Shown here one piece after another: positions 8,849 through 17,763 of a stretch of DNA of 64,000 bases (its first letter is position 1; every line of letters begins with the position of its first letter). The position numbers and the translations under genes are program-made. The notes under the pieces are model-generated. The model worked only from the letters and a program-made list of their open reading frames with translations, was not told the DNA's origin and did no database searches. The stretch comes from Azospirillum sp. TSH64 (GTDB lineage Bacteria > Pseudomonadota > Alphaproteobacteria > Azospirillales > Azospirillaceae), in contig NZ_LGQW01000015.1 in NCBI RefSeq assembly GCF_003116035.1, positions 5,013,887-5,077,886 on the forward strand, read 5' to 3'.

Positions 8849-10227
8849 AGTGGCACCCCGATGCATCGGCTTTGAGCAGGCCCGTCTATCTCTCGCTGGC
8901 CGATCAGGTGCAGCGGGCGATCGCGCAAGGCCAATTGGCGGTCGGCGACCAGCTGCCCACCCACCGGCAGCTTGCCGATGAATTGGGCATTTCCGTCCAG
9001 ACCGTCAGCCGCGCCTACGAGGAGCTGATCCGGCGCGGCCTGATCAGCGGGGAGACCGGGCGCGGCACCTTCATCCGCGCCGTCCAGACCGAGGTCGACC
9101 CGCCCTACATCCCGCAACGCACCGACGAGGTGATCGACCTGTCGATCCTGAAGCCGGTGTGCGAGCCTCTGCATGTGGAGGCGATGCGGGGGGCGCTGGT
9201 GGAGCTTGCCGCCAGCCTGCCGCCGGCCGTGGTGCTGTCCTTCCGCCCCAACACCCTGTTCGCCCGCCACCGGGCGACGGCGGTGTCCTGGCTGCGCCAC
9301 TGCGGGGTGGAGACGGGGGCTGCCAACGTCACCCTGACCAACGGCGCCACCGCCGGCATGACCATCGCCCTGATGGCCGCCGCCCCTCCCGGATCGACCG
9401 TGGTGACGGAGGAGGTCGGGCACCACACCCTGCTGCCGCTGGCCTCCTATCTCGGCATCAAGCTGCGCGGCGTCGCCATCGACGAGGAAGGGATCCGGCC
9501 CGACGCGCTCGATGCTGCCTGCCGCGACGGCACGGCCAAGGCCCTGTTCGTCATGCCGAACCCGATCAACGCCACCGCGACCCACATGGGCGAGGAGCGG
9601 CGGAGGGAGATCGCGCGGCTGGCCCAGCGGCACAATCTCTCCATCGTGGAGAACGACCCGCTCGGGCCCCTGCTGAGCGAGCGGCGCCCGCCGCTGGCGG
9701 CCCTGGCGCCGGAACGGACCCTCTACGTCACCAGCTTCACCAAGACGGTGATGCCGGGCCTGCGCACCGGCTATCTGGTGGTTCCGGACCGGCTGCTCGC
9801 CGCCGTCACCAACCGCCATCTGGTGACCAACTGGATCGCGACGCCCATCGTCGCCGAGATCGCCACCCGCTGGGTCGAGAGCGGATTCGCGATGGAGATG
9901 GTGGAATGGCAGCGCAAGGCCCTGCACCGCCGCCACGCGCTGGCGGCGGAAATCCTGAAGGGCATCCCCCATCGCAGCCATGCCGAGGGGCTGCATCTGT
10001 GGCTGCCGCTGGGGGAAGGACGGCCGGAGGCGACCTTCGTGTCGCATGCCCGCCATCAGGGGGTGGCGCTGGCGCCGGGATCGGCCTTCGCCATCGGTCC
10101 CGGTACGCGGCCCGACGCGCTGCGCGTCTCCATCGGCTCCACCACCGAGGCGGAGCTGCACGCCGGCCTGCGCGTGATCGTCAATCTGCTGAACAGCGAT
10201 CCGGAACCGGTGCTTCTCGCCATCTGA
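8842..10227 (+). CDS. enuR: MocR/GntR-type PLP-dependent regulator of ectoine catabolism
   Basis: A 461-residue MocR regulator: an N-terminal GntR winged helix (about residues 15-80, PVYLSLADQVQRAI and LADELGISVQTVSRAYEELI) joined to a fold-type I aminotransferase-like domain. The PLP lysine is K301 in TSFTKTVMPGLRTGY, essentially the position (K302) described for Ruegeria pomeroyi EnuR, in which PLP bound to this lysine senses N-alpha-acetyl-diaminobutyrate and diaminobutyrate. Placement between asnC-doeC-doeD and ehu-eut-doe fits EnuR well. The start at 8842 leaves the usual short N-terminus; an in-frame ATG at 8761 would overlap the divergent promoter. A terminator-like hairpin follows the stop. 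Confidence 0.88.
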   Translation: MTKWHPDASALSRPVYLSLADQVQRAIAQGQLAVGDQLPTHRQLADELGISVQTVSRAYEELIRRGLISGETGRGTFIRAVQTEVDPPYIPQRTDEVIDLSILKPVCEPLHVEAMRGALVELAASLPPAVVLSFRPNTLFARHRATAVSWLRHCGVETGAANVTLTNGATAGMTIALMAAAPPGSTVVTEEVGHHTLLPLASYLGIKLRGVAIDEEGIRPDALDAACRDGTAKALFVMPNPINATATHMGEERRREIARLAQRHNLSIVENDPLGPLLSERRPPLAALAPERTLYVTSFTKTVMPGLRTGYLVVPDRLLAAVTNRHLVTNWIATPIVAEIATRWVESGFAMEMVEWQRKALHRRHALAAEILKGIPHRSHAEGLHLWLPLGEGRPEATFVSHARHQGVALAPGSAFAIGPGTRPDALRVSIGSTTEAELHAGLRVIVNLLNSDPEPVLLAI

Positions 10228-10270
10228 ACAATTCCGAGGGGGGCTCCTCCAGAATTGTCATGATTTTATT
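10228..10270 (+). terminator. Probable rho-independent terminator of enuR
   Basis: Directly after the enuR stop, ACAATTC (10228-10234) and GAATTGT (10252-10258) pair, with an inner GAGG/CCTC stem, followed by a T-rich tail (ATTTTATTTT). The 3' arm overlaps the first of two direct repeats that may be the EnuR operator. Confidence 0.6.
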
Positions 10271-10289
10271 TTCCGGATTGACATGATTT
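10254..10289. promoter_or_regulatory. Direct repeat upstream of ehuA, candidate EnuR operator
   Basis: ATTGTCATGATTT (10254-10266) and ATTGACATGATTT (10277-10289) match at 12 of 13 positions and are spaced 23 bases apart, about two helical turns. MocR regulators typically bind paired direct repeats at such spacing. The second copy contains TTGACA, which could also serve as a -35 box, though no good -10 follows. It sits 62 bases before the ehuA start. Confidence 0.55.
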
Positions 10290-10350
10290 AGGCGGTCCCG
10301 CATCGTTTGCGCACATCCACGGTCGCCAACCATTGCAAGGGAAGACCGGT

Positions 10351-11136
10351 GTGACCGACACAATCATCGACATCGACCGGGTCACGAAGCGCTACGGCTC
10401 GCACACCGTGCTGCAGGATTTGTGTTTTTCAGTCCGGCCGGGTGAGAAGCTGGCGCTGATCGGGCCGTCCGGCTCCGGCAAGACGACGATCCTGCGGACG
10501 CTGATGACGCTGGAGACCATCGAAAGCGGCACCATCCGCATCGATGGCGAGCCCCTGTTCCAGATGGAGCGCAACGGCAGCCTGGTCCCCGCCGACGAGG
10601 CGCATCTGCACCGGATGCGGACCAAGATCGGCATGGTGTTCCAGCTGTTCAACCTGTTCCCGCACAAATGCGTGCTGGACAATGTCACGCTGGCGCCGAT
10701 GCTGACCAAGGGCGTCAGGAAGGCGGATGCCGAGCGCCGGGCGATGGAACTGCTGGACCTCGTCGGCCTCGCCGACAAGGCCCGCGCCATGCCGGCCCAG
10801 CTGTCCGGCGGCCAGAAGCAACGGGTGGCCATCGCACGCGCCCTGGCGTTGCAGCCGAGGATCATGCTGTTCGACGAGGTGACCTCGGCCCTCGACCCCG
10901 AACTGGTGGAAGAGGTGCTGAGCGTGATGCGGATGCTGGGGTCGACCACCGACATGACCATGTTGCTGGTGACCCACGAGATGAGCTTCGCCCATGATTT
11001 CGCCGACCGCGTGCTGTTCTTCGACCGCGGCCGCATCGTCGAGGAGGGGCCGCCCGACGTGCTCTTCACCAACCCGACGCACGAGCGGACCCAGGCCTTC
11101 CTGAAAAAGATCATCGCTGCCGGACAGCGGATCTAA
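10351..11136 (+). CDS. ehuA: Ectoine/hydroxyectoine ABC transporter ATPase
   Basis: ATPase of the polar amino acid (HisP/GlnQ) class, 261 aa. Walker A GPSGSGKTT, Q-loop FQLFNLFPHKCVLDNV, signature LSGGQKQRVAIARAL, Walker B IMLFDEVTSALD and H-loop LLVTHEM are all intact. I chose the GTG at 10351, which follows AAGGGAAG; the frame is open to a TTG at 10333. As first gene of the run ending in doeB and ehuB, it energises uptake of ectoines. The Ehu system is known from Sinorhizobium meliloti; the assignment here rests on the ectoine-specific neighbours rather than on ATPase sequence. Confidence 0.87.
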   Translation: MTDTIIDIDRVTKRYGSHTVLQDLCFSVRPGEKLALIGPSGSGKTTILRTLMTLETIESGTIRIDGEPLFQMERNGSLVPADEAHLHRMRTKIGMVFQLFNLFPHKCVLDNVTLAPMLTKGVRKADAERRAMELLDLVGLADKARAMPAQLSGGQKQRVAIARALALQPRIMLFDEVTSALDPELVEEVLSVMRMLGSTTDMTMLLVTHEMSFAHDFADRVLFFDRGRIVEEGPPDVLFTNPTHERTQAFLKKIIAAGQRI

Positions 11137-11219
11137 AAGTTCAGCGCATCTGAAGGCTCGGCGCATCCGACCGCGTCCGTTTCCGCTTTTTTCCCCCGAA
11201 CGCAGGAGATCTCGGCTTC

Positions 11220-11879
11220 ATGGCTGATTGGGCCGGCTATCTGGGCTTGATGCTGGACGGCGCGCTGGTGACGGCGAAGCTGACCGTGCTCGGCTGCGCG
11301 CTGGCCCTGCCGGCCGCCTTCCTCGCCGGGCTGGGCCGGCTGTCGCGCCACTCCACGGTGCGCGCCCTGTCGGTCGCCTACATCGAGTTCTTTCGCGGCA
11401 CGTCGATCTTCGTCCAGCTGTTCTGGGCCTATTTCGTCCTGCCGCTGATCGGGGTGACGCTGACGCCGTTGCAGGCCGGCGTGCTGGCGCTCGGGCTGAA
11501 TGTCGGCGCCTATGGCGCGGAGGTGGTGCGAGCGGCGGTGCAGTCCATCGGCCGCGAACAGCACGAGGCCTGCATCGCCCTGAACCTGACGCGCTGGCAG
11601 AGCCTGCGCCACGTGCTGCTGCCGCAGGCGGCGGTGGTGATGGTGCCGACCTTCTGCAACAACGCCATCGAACTGCTGAAGGCAACCTCGGTCGTCTCGC
11701 TGATCTCGCTCAGCGACCTCACCTTCCAGGCGCAGGTCGTCCGCTCGCAGACCGGCAGCACCGCCCTGCCCTTCCTGACCGTGCTGGTCATCTACTTCGC
11801 CTATGCCAGCCTGATCTCGGCCGGCATGAAAGCCCTGGAGCGCCGCATGACCCGCGGCCTCGACGGGCTGCGCACTTAA
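11220..11879 (+). CDS. ehuC: Ectoine/hydroxyectoine ABC transporter permease (HisM class)
   Basis: Inner-membrane permease of 219 aa with the amino acid permease signature FFRGTSIFVQLFWAYFVLP at about residues 59-77 and the coupling loop REQHEACIALNLTRWQSLRH near residue 115. About five membrane helices are evident. It lies 83 bases after ehuA and 11 bases before the second permease; the two would form the heteromeric channel for ectoine uptake. Which of the pair is EhuC and which EhuD is assigned by order only. Confidence 0.85.
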   Translation: MADWAGYLGLMLDGALVTAKLTVLGCALALPAAFLAGLGRLSRHSTVRALSVAYIEFFRGTSIFVQLFWAYFVLPLIGVTLTPLQAGVLALGLNVGAYGAEVVRAAVQSIGREQHEACIALNLTRWQSLRHVLLPQAAVVMVPTFCNNAIELLKATSVVSLISLSDLTFQAQVVRSQTGSTALPFLTVLVIYFAYASLISAGMKALERRMTRGLDGLRT

Positions 11880-11890
11880 GGAAACCGGCC

Positions 11891-12547
11891 ATGGAATGGG
11901 ATTGGGAGTTCGTCCGCGAGATCATGCCGATGCTGCTGGACGGCCTGCGCATCACGCTGCTGGCCACCCTGCTCGGCTCCATCCTGGCCGCCGCCGCCGG
12001 GCTGGGCTTCGCCCTGCTGCGCCGGTCGAAAAACCGGGCGGTGACGCGCATCACCGGCTTCGTGGTGGAGTTCATCCGCGGCACGCCGCTGCTGGTGCAG
12101 CTGTATTTCCTGTTCTACGTGCTGCCGGAGCTGGGACTGCTGCTGTCGCCGCTGACCGCCGGCGTGGTCGGCTTGGGCCTCCATTACGCCACCTACACGT
12201 CGGAGGTCTTCCGCGCCGGCATCGACAACACGCCGCGCGGCCAGTGGGAGGCGGCCAAGGCCTGCAACCTCACGCCCTACCAGACCTGGCGCCATGTCAT
12301 CCTGCCGCAGGCGATCCCGCCGATGATCCCGGCGCTGGCGAATTATTTCGTCGCGATGTTCAAGGAAACCCCGCTGCTCTCCGCCATCACGGTGATCGAG
12401 CTGATGAGCGAGGCTCGCGGCGTCGCCAACAGCAATTACCGCTATCTGGAGCCGATGACGATGGTCGGCGTCCTGTTCCTGTGCATCAGCCTGATCGCCG
12501 TGCCCGCCCTCCACCTGCTGGAACGCCGTTTCCGGCCACCCCGCTGA
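11891..12547 (+). CDS. ehuD: Ectoine/hydroxyectoine ABC transporter permease (HisQ/M class)
   Basis: Second inner-membrane permease, 218 aa, with the motif FIRGTPLLVQLYFLFYVLP (about residues 60-78) and coupling loop PRGQWEAAKACNLTPYQTWR near 120. The ATG at 11891 follows AAGGAAACC. It carries the same five-helix layout as its neighbour and probably pairs with it. It is followed at 41 bases by eutA. The EhuD name rests on the ectoine locus context. Confidence 0.85.
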   Translation: MEWDWEFVREIMPMLLDGLRITLLATLLGSILAAAAGLGFALLRRSKNRAVTRITGFVVEFIRGTPLLVQLYFLFYVLPELGLLLSPLTAGVVGLGLHYATYTSEVFRAGIDNTPRGQWEAAKACNLTPYQTWRHVILPQAIPPMIPALANYFVAMFKETPLLSAITVIELMSEARGVANSNYRYLEPMTMVGVLFLCISLIAVPALHLLERRFRPPR

Positions 12548-12588
12548 CTGCCGGCGCGCCGACACGCTGACCCTGGAGTTTCCGAGCC

Positions 12589-13374
12589 ATGTCCTCCCTC
12601 CCCATCCTGCGCTCTCCCACCGCGCTGGCCTTCGACGACCGCCCGGTCGAAAAGCGCGTCGGCCTGGTCGTGCTGGCGACCGACCACACGACCGAACCGG
12701 ATTTCCGCCGCATGGTCGCCGGCGACCGCATCGGCGTCTACACCGCGCGCATCCCCTACGCCAACCCGACGACGCCGGAGAATCTGCGCCGCATGCAGCC
12801 GCGCCTCGCCGACGGGGCGGCGCTGATCCTGCCCGGCGAGCCGCTCGATGCCATCTGCTATTCCTGCACCTCGGCCAGCGTCGTGATGGGCGACGACGCC
12901 ATCGAGCAGGCCATCGCCTCGGCCAAGCCGGGCGCTCCCGTCATCACGCCGCCCGCCGCCGCCCGGCGTGCCCTGCATGCCTTCGGCGCCCAGCGCATCG
13001 CCGTGCTGACCCCCTACACCGAACAGACCAGCCGGCCGATGGCCGCCTATTTCGGCGTGCATGGCTTCGACATCGCGCGCTTCACCTGCTTCGGGCTGGA
13101 TGACGACCGCGAGATGGCGCGCATCGCGCCGGCCAGTCTGGTGCGCGCCGCCGTCGAAGCGATGGCGCCGGACGCCGAGGCCCTGTTCATCTCCTGCACC
13201 GCCCTGCGCTCGGCCGCCGTCGCCGCCGAGATCGAGGACGCCATCGGCCGCCCCGTCGTCACCAGCAACCAGGCCACCGCCTGGGCCGCGCTGCGCCTGT
13301 GCGGCGATGACCGGTCCCGTCCCGGGGCTGGGCGGCTGATGACCCTGCCGCTGCCGCAGGATGCATGGTCATGA
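12589..13374 (+). CDS. eutA: Asp/Glu racemase-type protein of hydroxyectoine use
   Basis: A 261-residue member of the aspartate/glutamate racemase and maleate isomerase superfamily. The two expected catalytic cysteines are C93 (YSCTSAS) and C203 (FISCTALR), one per half-domain. In ectoine loci this gene (eutA) precedes eutB and eutC, and the three are thought to convert 5-hydroxyectoine into ectoine or an intermediate; EutA may invert a hydroxyl-bearing centre. It overlaps the eutB start (ATGA), so the genes are coupled. The precise reaction has not, to my knowledge, been proven. Confidence 0.87.
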   Translation: MSSLPILRSPTALAFDDRPVEKRVGLVVLATDHTTEPDFRRMVAGDRIGVYTARIPYANPTTPENLRRMQPRLADGAALILPGEPLDAICYSCTSASVVMGDDAIEQAIASAKPGAPVITPPAAARRALHAFGAQRIAVLTPYTEQTSRPMAAYFGVHGFDIARFTCFGLDDDREMARIAPASLVRAAVEAMAPDAEALFISCTALRSAAVAAEIEDAIGRPVVTSNQATAWAALRLCGDDRSRPGAGRLMTLPLPQDAWS

Positions 13375-14357
13375 GCGGCCAGGACATCGGTCTGGAGGAC
13401 GTCTTCCGTGCTCGCGCGCGGCTGGCCGGACGGATCGTGGCGACGCCGACCGTCGCCTCGCCCAGCCTGACCGCCCGCTGCGGCACTCCGGTCTTCCTGA
13501 AGCTGGAGACCCGCCAGACCACCGGCAGCTTCAAGCTGCGCGGCGCCACCAACGCGCTGTCGGCCCTGCCACGCGAAGCATTGGCGACGGGGGTCGCGGC
13601 GGCCTCCACCGGCAATCATGGCCGTGCGCTCGCCCATGCCGCCGCTCAGGCCGGCGTCCGCTGCGTCGTCTGCATGTCGGCGCTGGTGCCAGCCAACAAG
13701 ATCGAGGGCATCCGCGCGCTGGGGGCGGAGATATGCATCGTCGGCCGTTCCCAGGACGACGCGCAGGTCGAGGTCGACCGGCTGGTCCGCGAGGAGGGCT
13801 TCGCCACCGTCCCGCCCTTCGACCATGCCGACGTCATCGCCGGACAGGGCACGCTGGGGCTGGAGATCGTCGAGGCGGTTCCCGATGCCGAGCTGCTGCT
13901 GGTGCCGCTGTCGGGCGGCGGCCTGATCGGCGGCGTGGCGCTGGCGGCCAAGGCCCTGCGGCCAGGCCTGCGGGTGATCGGCGTGTCGATGGAACGCGGT
14001 GCCGCGATGCATGCCAGCCTGAAGGCCGGACGCCCGGTCCAGGTCGAGGAGCTGGAGACGCTGGCGGATTCGCTCGGCGGCGGCATCGGGCTCGACAACC
14101 GCCACACCCACCGGCTCGCCGCCAGCCTGCTCGACGACGTGGTCCTGCTGACCGAGGCGGAGATCGCCGCCGGCATCGAGCACGCCTACTCCGCCGAGCA
14201 GGAAATCGTCGAGGGCGCCGGGGCCGTCGGCATCGCCGCACTGCTCGCCGGCAAGGTGACGCCGCGAGGCCCGACAATCGCCCTTCTGTCCGGCCGCAAC
14301 ATCGCCATGGACCTGCACCGCCGCATCATCACCGGAGGCCTGCCATGCCCCGCATGA
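13371..14357 (+). CDS. eutB: Threonine dehydratase-like PLP enzyme of hydroxyectoine use
   Basis: Fold-type II PLP enzyme, 328 aa, of the serine/threonine dehydratase family. The Schiff-base lysine is K55 in TGSFKLRGA; ASTGNHGRAL binds substrate carboxylate and PLSGGGLIGG the PLP phosphate. It is predicted to dehydrate a hydroxylated intermediate during hydroxyectoine breakdown, with EutC. I chose the ATG at 13371, which overlaps the eutA stop (ATGA), over the ATG two codons earlier. It overlaps the next gene by 13 bases. Confidence 0.88.
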   Translation: MSGQDIGLEDVFRARARLAGRIVATPTVASPSLTARCGTPVFLKLETRQTTGSFKLRGATNALSALPREALATGVAAASTGNHGRALAHAAAQAGVRCVVCMSALVPANKIEGIRALGAEICIVGRSQDDAQVEVDRLVREEGFATVPPFDHADVIAGQGTLGLEIVEAVPDAELLLVPLSGGGLIGGVALAAKALRPGLRVIGVSMERGAAMHASLKAGRPVQVEELETLADSLGGGIGLDNRHTHRLAASLLDDVVLLTEAEIAAGIEHAYSAEQEIVEGAGAVGIAALLAGKVTPRGPTIALLSGRNIAMDLHRRIITGGLPCPA

Positions 14358-15349
14358 CCATCCTGACCGAGGCGGAGCTGCGGCGGATCGTTCCGCTCGA
14401 CCGCGATGCCGTTGTCTGCGTCGAGGACGCCTTCCGGGCACTGGCCACCCGTCCGGTGGCAATGCCGCCGATCCTGCGGCTCGACATCCCGGAACATGCC
14501 GGCGGTAGCGGGGGAGAAGTCGACGTCAAGACCGCCTATGTCCCCGGCCTCGACGGTTTCGCCATCAAGATCAGTCCCGGCTTCTTCGGCAACCCGGCGC
14601 TCGGCCTGCCCAGCGTCAACGGGCTGATGGTGCTGCTGAGCAGCCGGACCGGGCTGGTCGAGGCCCTGCTTCTCGACAACGGCTATCTGACCGACGTGCG
14701 GACCGCCGCGGCGGGTGCGGTCGCCGCCAAACACCTGTCGCATCCCGACAGCGCCGTCGCCGCCGTCTTCGGCGCCGGGGTGCAGGCGGCGTTGCAACTG
14801 GAGGCGCTGATCCTGGTCCGCCCGATCCGCGAGGCCCGAATCTGGGCGCGCCAACCCGAGCGCGCCGCCACCACCGCCGCCCGCCTGTCGGAGCGGCTGG
14901 GCTTCCCCGTCCGCGCCGAGACGGACGGCCTGACAGCCGTGGCGGGGGCCGACATCGTCGTCACCACCACCCCGGCCGACCGGCCGATCCTGATGGCGGA
15001 CTGGCTCGAACCCGGCCAGCACGTCACCGCCATGGGGTCGGACGCCGAACACAAGAACGAACTCGATCCCGCCATCCTGTCCCGTGCCGACCTCTATGTC
15101 GCCGACCGCCTGACGCAAACCCGCCGGCTGGGCGAACTGCATCACGCGATCGCCGCCGGCACGGTCGCCGCCGACCGGGAGTTTCCCGAGCTGGGCGCCG
15201 TCATCGCCGGGCAGGCCGCGGGCCGCCCCTCCACCGACGCCATCACCGTCTGCGACCTCACCGGAACCGGGGTGCAGGACACCGCCATCGCCACGCTGGC
15301 GCGCGGCCGGGCCCTGGCGGCCGGTGCCGGCACCGTCTTCGACGCCTGA
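14345..15349 (+). CDS. eutC: Ornithine cyclodeaminase/mu-crystallin family protein of hydroxyectoine use
   Basis: NAD(P)-binding ornithine cyclodeaminase-like protein, 334 aa. The substrate lysine region (VDVKTAYVPG, FAIKISPGF), the segment DNGYLTDVRTAAAGAVAAKHL and the Rossmann motif VFGAGVQAALQLEAL at about residues 140-154 are visible. In hydroxyectoine use it is thought to reduce the imine product of EutB so that ectoine is formed. GGAGG sits 6 bases before the ATG at 14345; an in-frame ATG at 14354, overlapping the eutB stop as ATGA, is the alternative start. Confidence 0.87.
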   Translation: MPRMTILTEAELRRIVPLDRDAVVCVEDAFRALATRPVAMPPILRLDIPEHAGGSGGEVDVKTAYVPGLDGFAIKISPGFFGNPALGLPSVNGLMVLLSSRTGLVEALLLDNGYLTDVRTAAAGAVAAKHLSHPDSAVAAVFGAGVQAALQLEALILVRPIREARIWARQPERAATTAARLSERLGFPVRAETDGLTAVAGADIVVTTTPADRPILMADWLEPGQHVTAMGSDAEHKNELDPAILSRADLYVADRLTQTRRLGELHHAIAAGTVAADREFPELGAVIAGQAAGRPSTDAITVCDLTGTGVQDTAIATLARGRALAAGAGTVFDA

Positions 15350-15394
15350 TCCTTCATTTCCCATGCCCCTCCTCTTACGAGAGAGACCCCCGAC

Positions 15395-16585
15395 ATGCTG
15401 GAACCGACGCTGAACTTCAGCCGGGCCGAATATGCCGCCCGGCTCGACAAGACCCGTGCCGCCATGGACAAGGCCGGCATCGAGCTGCTGATCGTCACCG
15501 ATCCGTCGAACATGGCCTGGCTGACCGGCTATGATGGCTGGTCCTTCTACGTCCACCAGTGCGTGATCGTGCCGCCGCACGGCGAGCCGATCTGGTACGG
15601 ACGCGGCCAGGACGCCAACGGCGCCAGGCGCACCGCCTATCTGGCCCATGACAGCATCATCGGCTATCCCGACCATTACGTGCAATCGACCGAACGCCAT
15701 CCGATGGATTTGCTGTCGACGATCCTGGCGGACCGCGGCTGGGGCGGGCTCACCATCGGCGTCGAGATGGACAATTACTGGTTCACCGCCGCCGCCTACC
15801 AATCGCTGACCACCCACCTGCCCAATGCCCGCTTCCAAAACGCGACGGCGCTGGTCAATTGGCAGCGTGCGGTGAAGAGCCCGCAGGAACTCGACTACAT
15901 GCGCAAGGCCGCCCGCATCGTCGAGGCGATGCACGCCCGCATCGTCGAGCGCGTCGAGCCCGGCATGCGCAAATGCGACCTCGTGGCCGAGATCTACGAC
16001 GCCGGCATTCGGGGCATCGGGGGGGCGGACGGCTTCGGCGGCGACTATCCGGCCATCGTCCCGCTTCTGCCGTCGGGGGCCGACGCCTCGGCCCCGCACC
16101 TGACCTGGGACGACCGGCCGATGAAGCTGGGCGAGGGCACCTTCTTCGAGATCGCCGGCTGCTACAAACGCTATCACTGCCCGCTGTCGCGCACCGTCTT
16201 CCTCGGCACGCCGACGCAAGCCTTCCTCGATGCCGAGAAGGCGACGCTGGAGGGAATGGAGGCCGGGCTCGCCGCCGCCAAGCCGGGCAACAGCTGCGAG
16301 GACATCGCCAACGCCTTCTTCGCCGTGCTGAAGCGCTACGGCATCACCAAGGACAACCGCACCGGCTACCCCATCGGCCTCAGCTATCCGCCGGACTGGG
16401 GCGAGCGCACCATGAGCCTGCGGCCCGGCGACCGCACCGAACTCCAGCCCGGAATGACCTTCCACTTCATGACCGGCCTTTGGCTGGAGGACATGGGGCT
16501 GGAGATCACCGAGAGCATCGCCATCACCGACACCGGCGTCGAATGCCTGGCCAATGTGCCGCGCAAGCTGTTTGTGAAGTCCTGA
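15395..16585 (+). CDS. doeA: Ectoine hydrolase (M24 peptidase-like)
   Basis: A 396-residue Xaa-Pro peptidase-like (M24, pita-bread fold) protein, also called EutD. It has an N-terminal creatinase-type domain (residues 1-160) and a C-terminal catalytic-fold domain. In Halomonas elongata DoeA opens the ectoine ring to N-alpha-acetyl-L-2,4-diaminobutyrate, which is the EnuR inducer or its precursor. M24 metal-binding residues look degenerate, as expected for this non-peptidase branch. The family plus the doeB neighbour two bases downstream makes the call firm. Confidence 0.9.
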   Translation: MLEPTLNFSRAEYAARLDKTRAAMDKAGIELLIVTDPSNMAWLTGYDGWSFYVHQCVIVPPHGEPIWYGRGQDANGARRTAYLAHDSIIGYPDHYVQSTERHPMDLLSTILADRGWGGLTIGVEMDNYWFTAAAYQSLTTHLPNARFQNATALVNWQRAVKSPQELDYMRKAARIVEAMHARIVERVEPGMRKCDLVAEIYDAGIRGIGGADGFGGDYPAIVPLLPSGADASAPHLTWDDRPMKLGEGTFFEIAGCYKRYHCPLSRTVFLGTPTQAFLDAEKATLEGMEAGLAAAKPGNSCEDIANAFFAVLKRYGITKDNRTGYPIGLSYPPDWGERTMSLRPGDRTELQPGMTFHFMTGLWLEDMGLEITESIAITDTGVECLANVPRKLFVKS

Positions 16586-16587
16586 CC

Positions 16588-17625
16588 ATGGCGCCCGCCG
16601 CACTTGCCCCCTCACCCATAACCCCGACGGTTGATTTCGACCGTGACGGGGTGCAGCATGGCTTCCTGCGCCTGCCCTACAGCCGCGACGATTCGGCCTG
16701 GGGGTCGGTGATGATCCCGCTCACCGTGGTGCGCAACGGCAGCGGGCCGACCGCCCTCTTGACCGGCGCCAACCATGGCGACGAGTATGAGGGCGCCGTC
16801 GCCCTGTTCGACCTCGCCCAGACCCTGACGGCCGACCGGGTCGCCGGCCGCGTCATCATCGTTCCGGCGATGAACTACCCGGCCTTCCAGGCGGGAACCC
16901 GAACCTCGCCCATCGACAAGGGCAACTTGAACCGCAGCTTTCCCGGCCGCCCCGACGGCACGGTGACGCAGAAGATCGCCGATTACTTCACCCGCGAACT
17001 CCTGCCGCTGGCCGATCTGGTGATGGACATCCATTCCGGCGGCCGGACGCTGGACTTCGTGCCCTTCGCCGCCGCCCACATCCTGCCCGACAAGGACCAG
17101 GAGGCGCGCTGCTTCGCCGCCGTGGCCGCCTTCGCCGCGCCCTTCTCCATGCGCATGCTGGAGATCGACGCGGTCGGCATGTACGACACGGCGGCGGAGG
17201 AGCTGGGCAAGACCTTCGTCACCACCGAACTCGGCGGCGGCGGAACCGGCCGGGCGGAGACCATCGCCATCGCCAAGCGCGGCGTCCGCAACGTCCTGCG
17301 CCACGCCGGGATCCTGACGGATGGGCAGGCAGGTGGCAGCCAGTCGGTCGGCGGCCAGCCGGCGGAAGCCAGCCGCTGGCTCGACATGCCGTCTGCCGAC
17401 TGTTTCCGCTTCGCAGAGGACAGCGGCCTGATCGAGGCCTGCGTCGATCTGGGCCAGCCGGTGCGGAAAGGCGACCTGCTCGCCCGCATCCACCCCATCG
17501 GCCGCACGGGGCTGGCGCCGGCCGAATACCGGGCGGCGCTGGACGGCATCCTGGCGGCCCGGCATTTCCCCGGCCTGGTCAAGGCCGGCGACTGCATCGC
17601 GGTGGTCGGAACGGTCGAGAGCTGA
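16588..17625 (+). CDS. doeB: N-alpha-acetyl-L-2,4-diaminobutyrate deacetylase
   Basis: Zinc-dependent deacylase of the succinylglutamate desuccinylase/aspartoacylase family, 345 aa, also called EutE. Zinc ligands are H63 and E66 in GANHGDEYEG and H149 in DIHSGG; NLNRSFPGRP is the family substrate-binding segment. It removes acetate from the DoeA product to give 2,4-diaminobutyrate, substrate of DoeD. The ATG at 16588 follows the doeA stop by two bases, so translation is coupled. A hairpin with a short T-run follows the stop. Confidence 0.9.
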   Translation: MAPAALAPSPITPTVDFDRDGVQHGFLRLPYSRDDSAWGSVMIPLTVVRNGSGPTALLTGANHGDEYEGAVALFDLAQTLTADRVAGRVIIVPAMNYPAFQAGTRTSPIDKGNLNRSFPGRPDGTVTQKIADYFTRELLPLADLVMDIHSGGRTLDFVPFAAAHILPDKDQEARCFAAVAAFAAPFSMRMLEIDAVGMYDTAAEELGKTFVTTELGGGGTGRAETIAIAKRGVRNVLRHAGILTDGQAGGSQSVGGQPAEASRWLDMPSADCFRFAEDSGLIEACVDLGQPVRKGDLLARIHPIGRTGLAPAEYRAALDGILAARHFPGLVKAGDCIAVVGTVES

Positions 17626-17641
17626 CCGGCGCCAGTTGAAA

Positions 17642-17668
17642 CCCGCCTCGGCAGAAGGCGGGCATTTT
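17642..17668 (+). terminator. Terminator-like hairpin between doeB and ehuB
   Basis: Perfect 7-bp stem CCCGCCT/AGGCGGG (17642-17648 with 17656-17662), seven-base loop, then CATTTT. The T-run is short, so it may be partly leaky or act as a stabilising 3' end. It separates the enzyme genes from the binding-protein gene. Confidence 0.6.
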
Positions 17669-17763
17669 GAAGAACGGGTATCGACACCGACCGAACAGGG
17701 ACCGGCGCCCCGATGGGACCGCCGGCCGGGCACGCACCAAATCACGAAAGAGGGACGGCCGAC

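Noticed and set aside
14186..16615. 809-codon minus-strand open frame opposite eutC and doeA
   Set aside because: Shadow of the plus-strand genes; composition and lack of domains show it is not coding.
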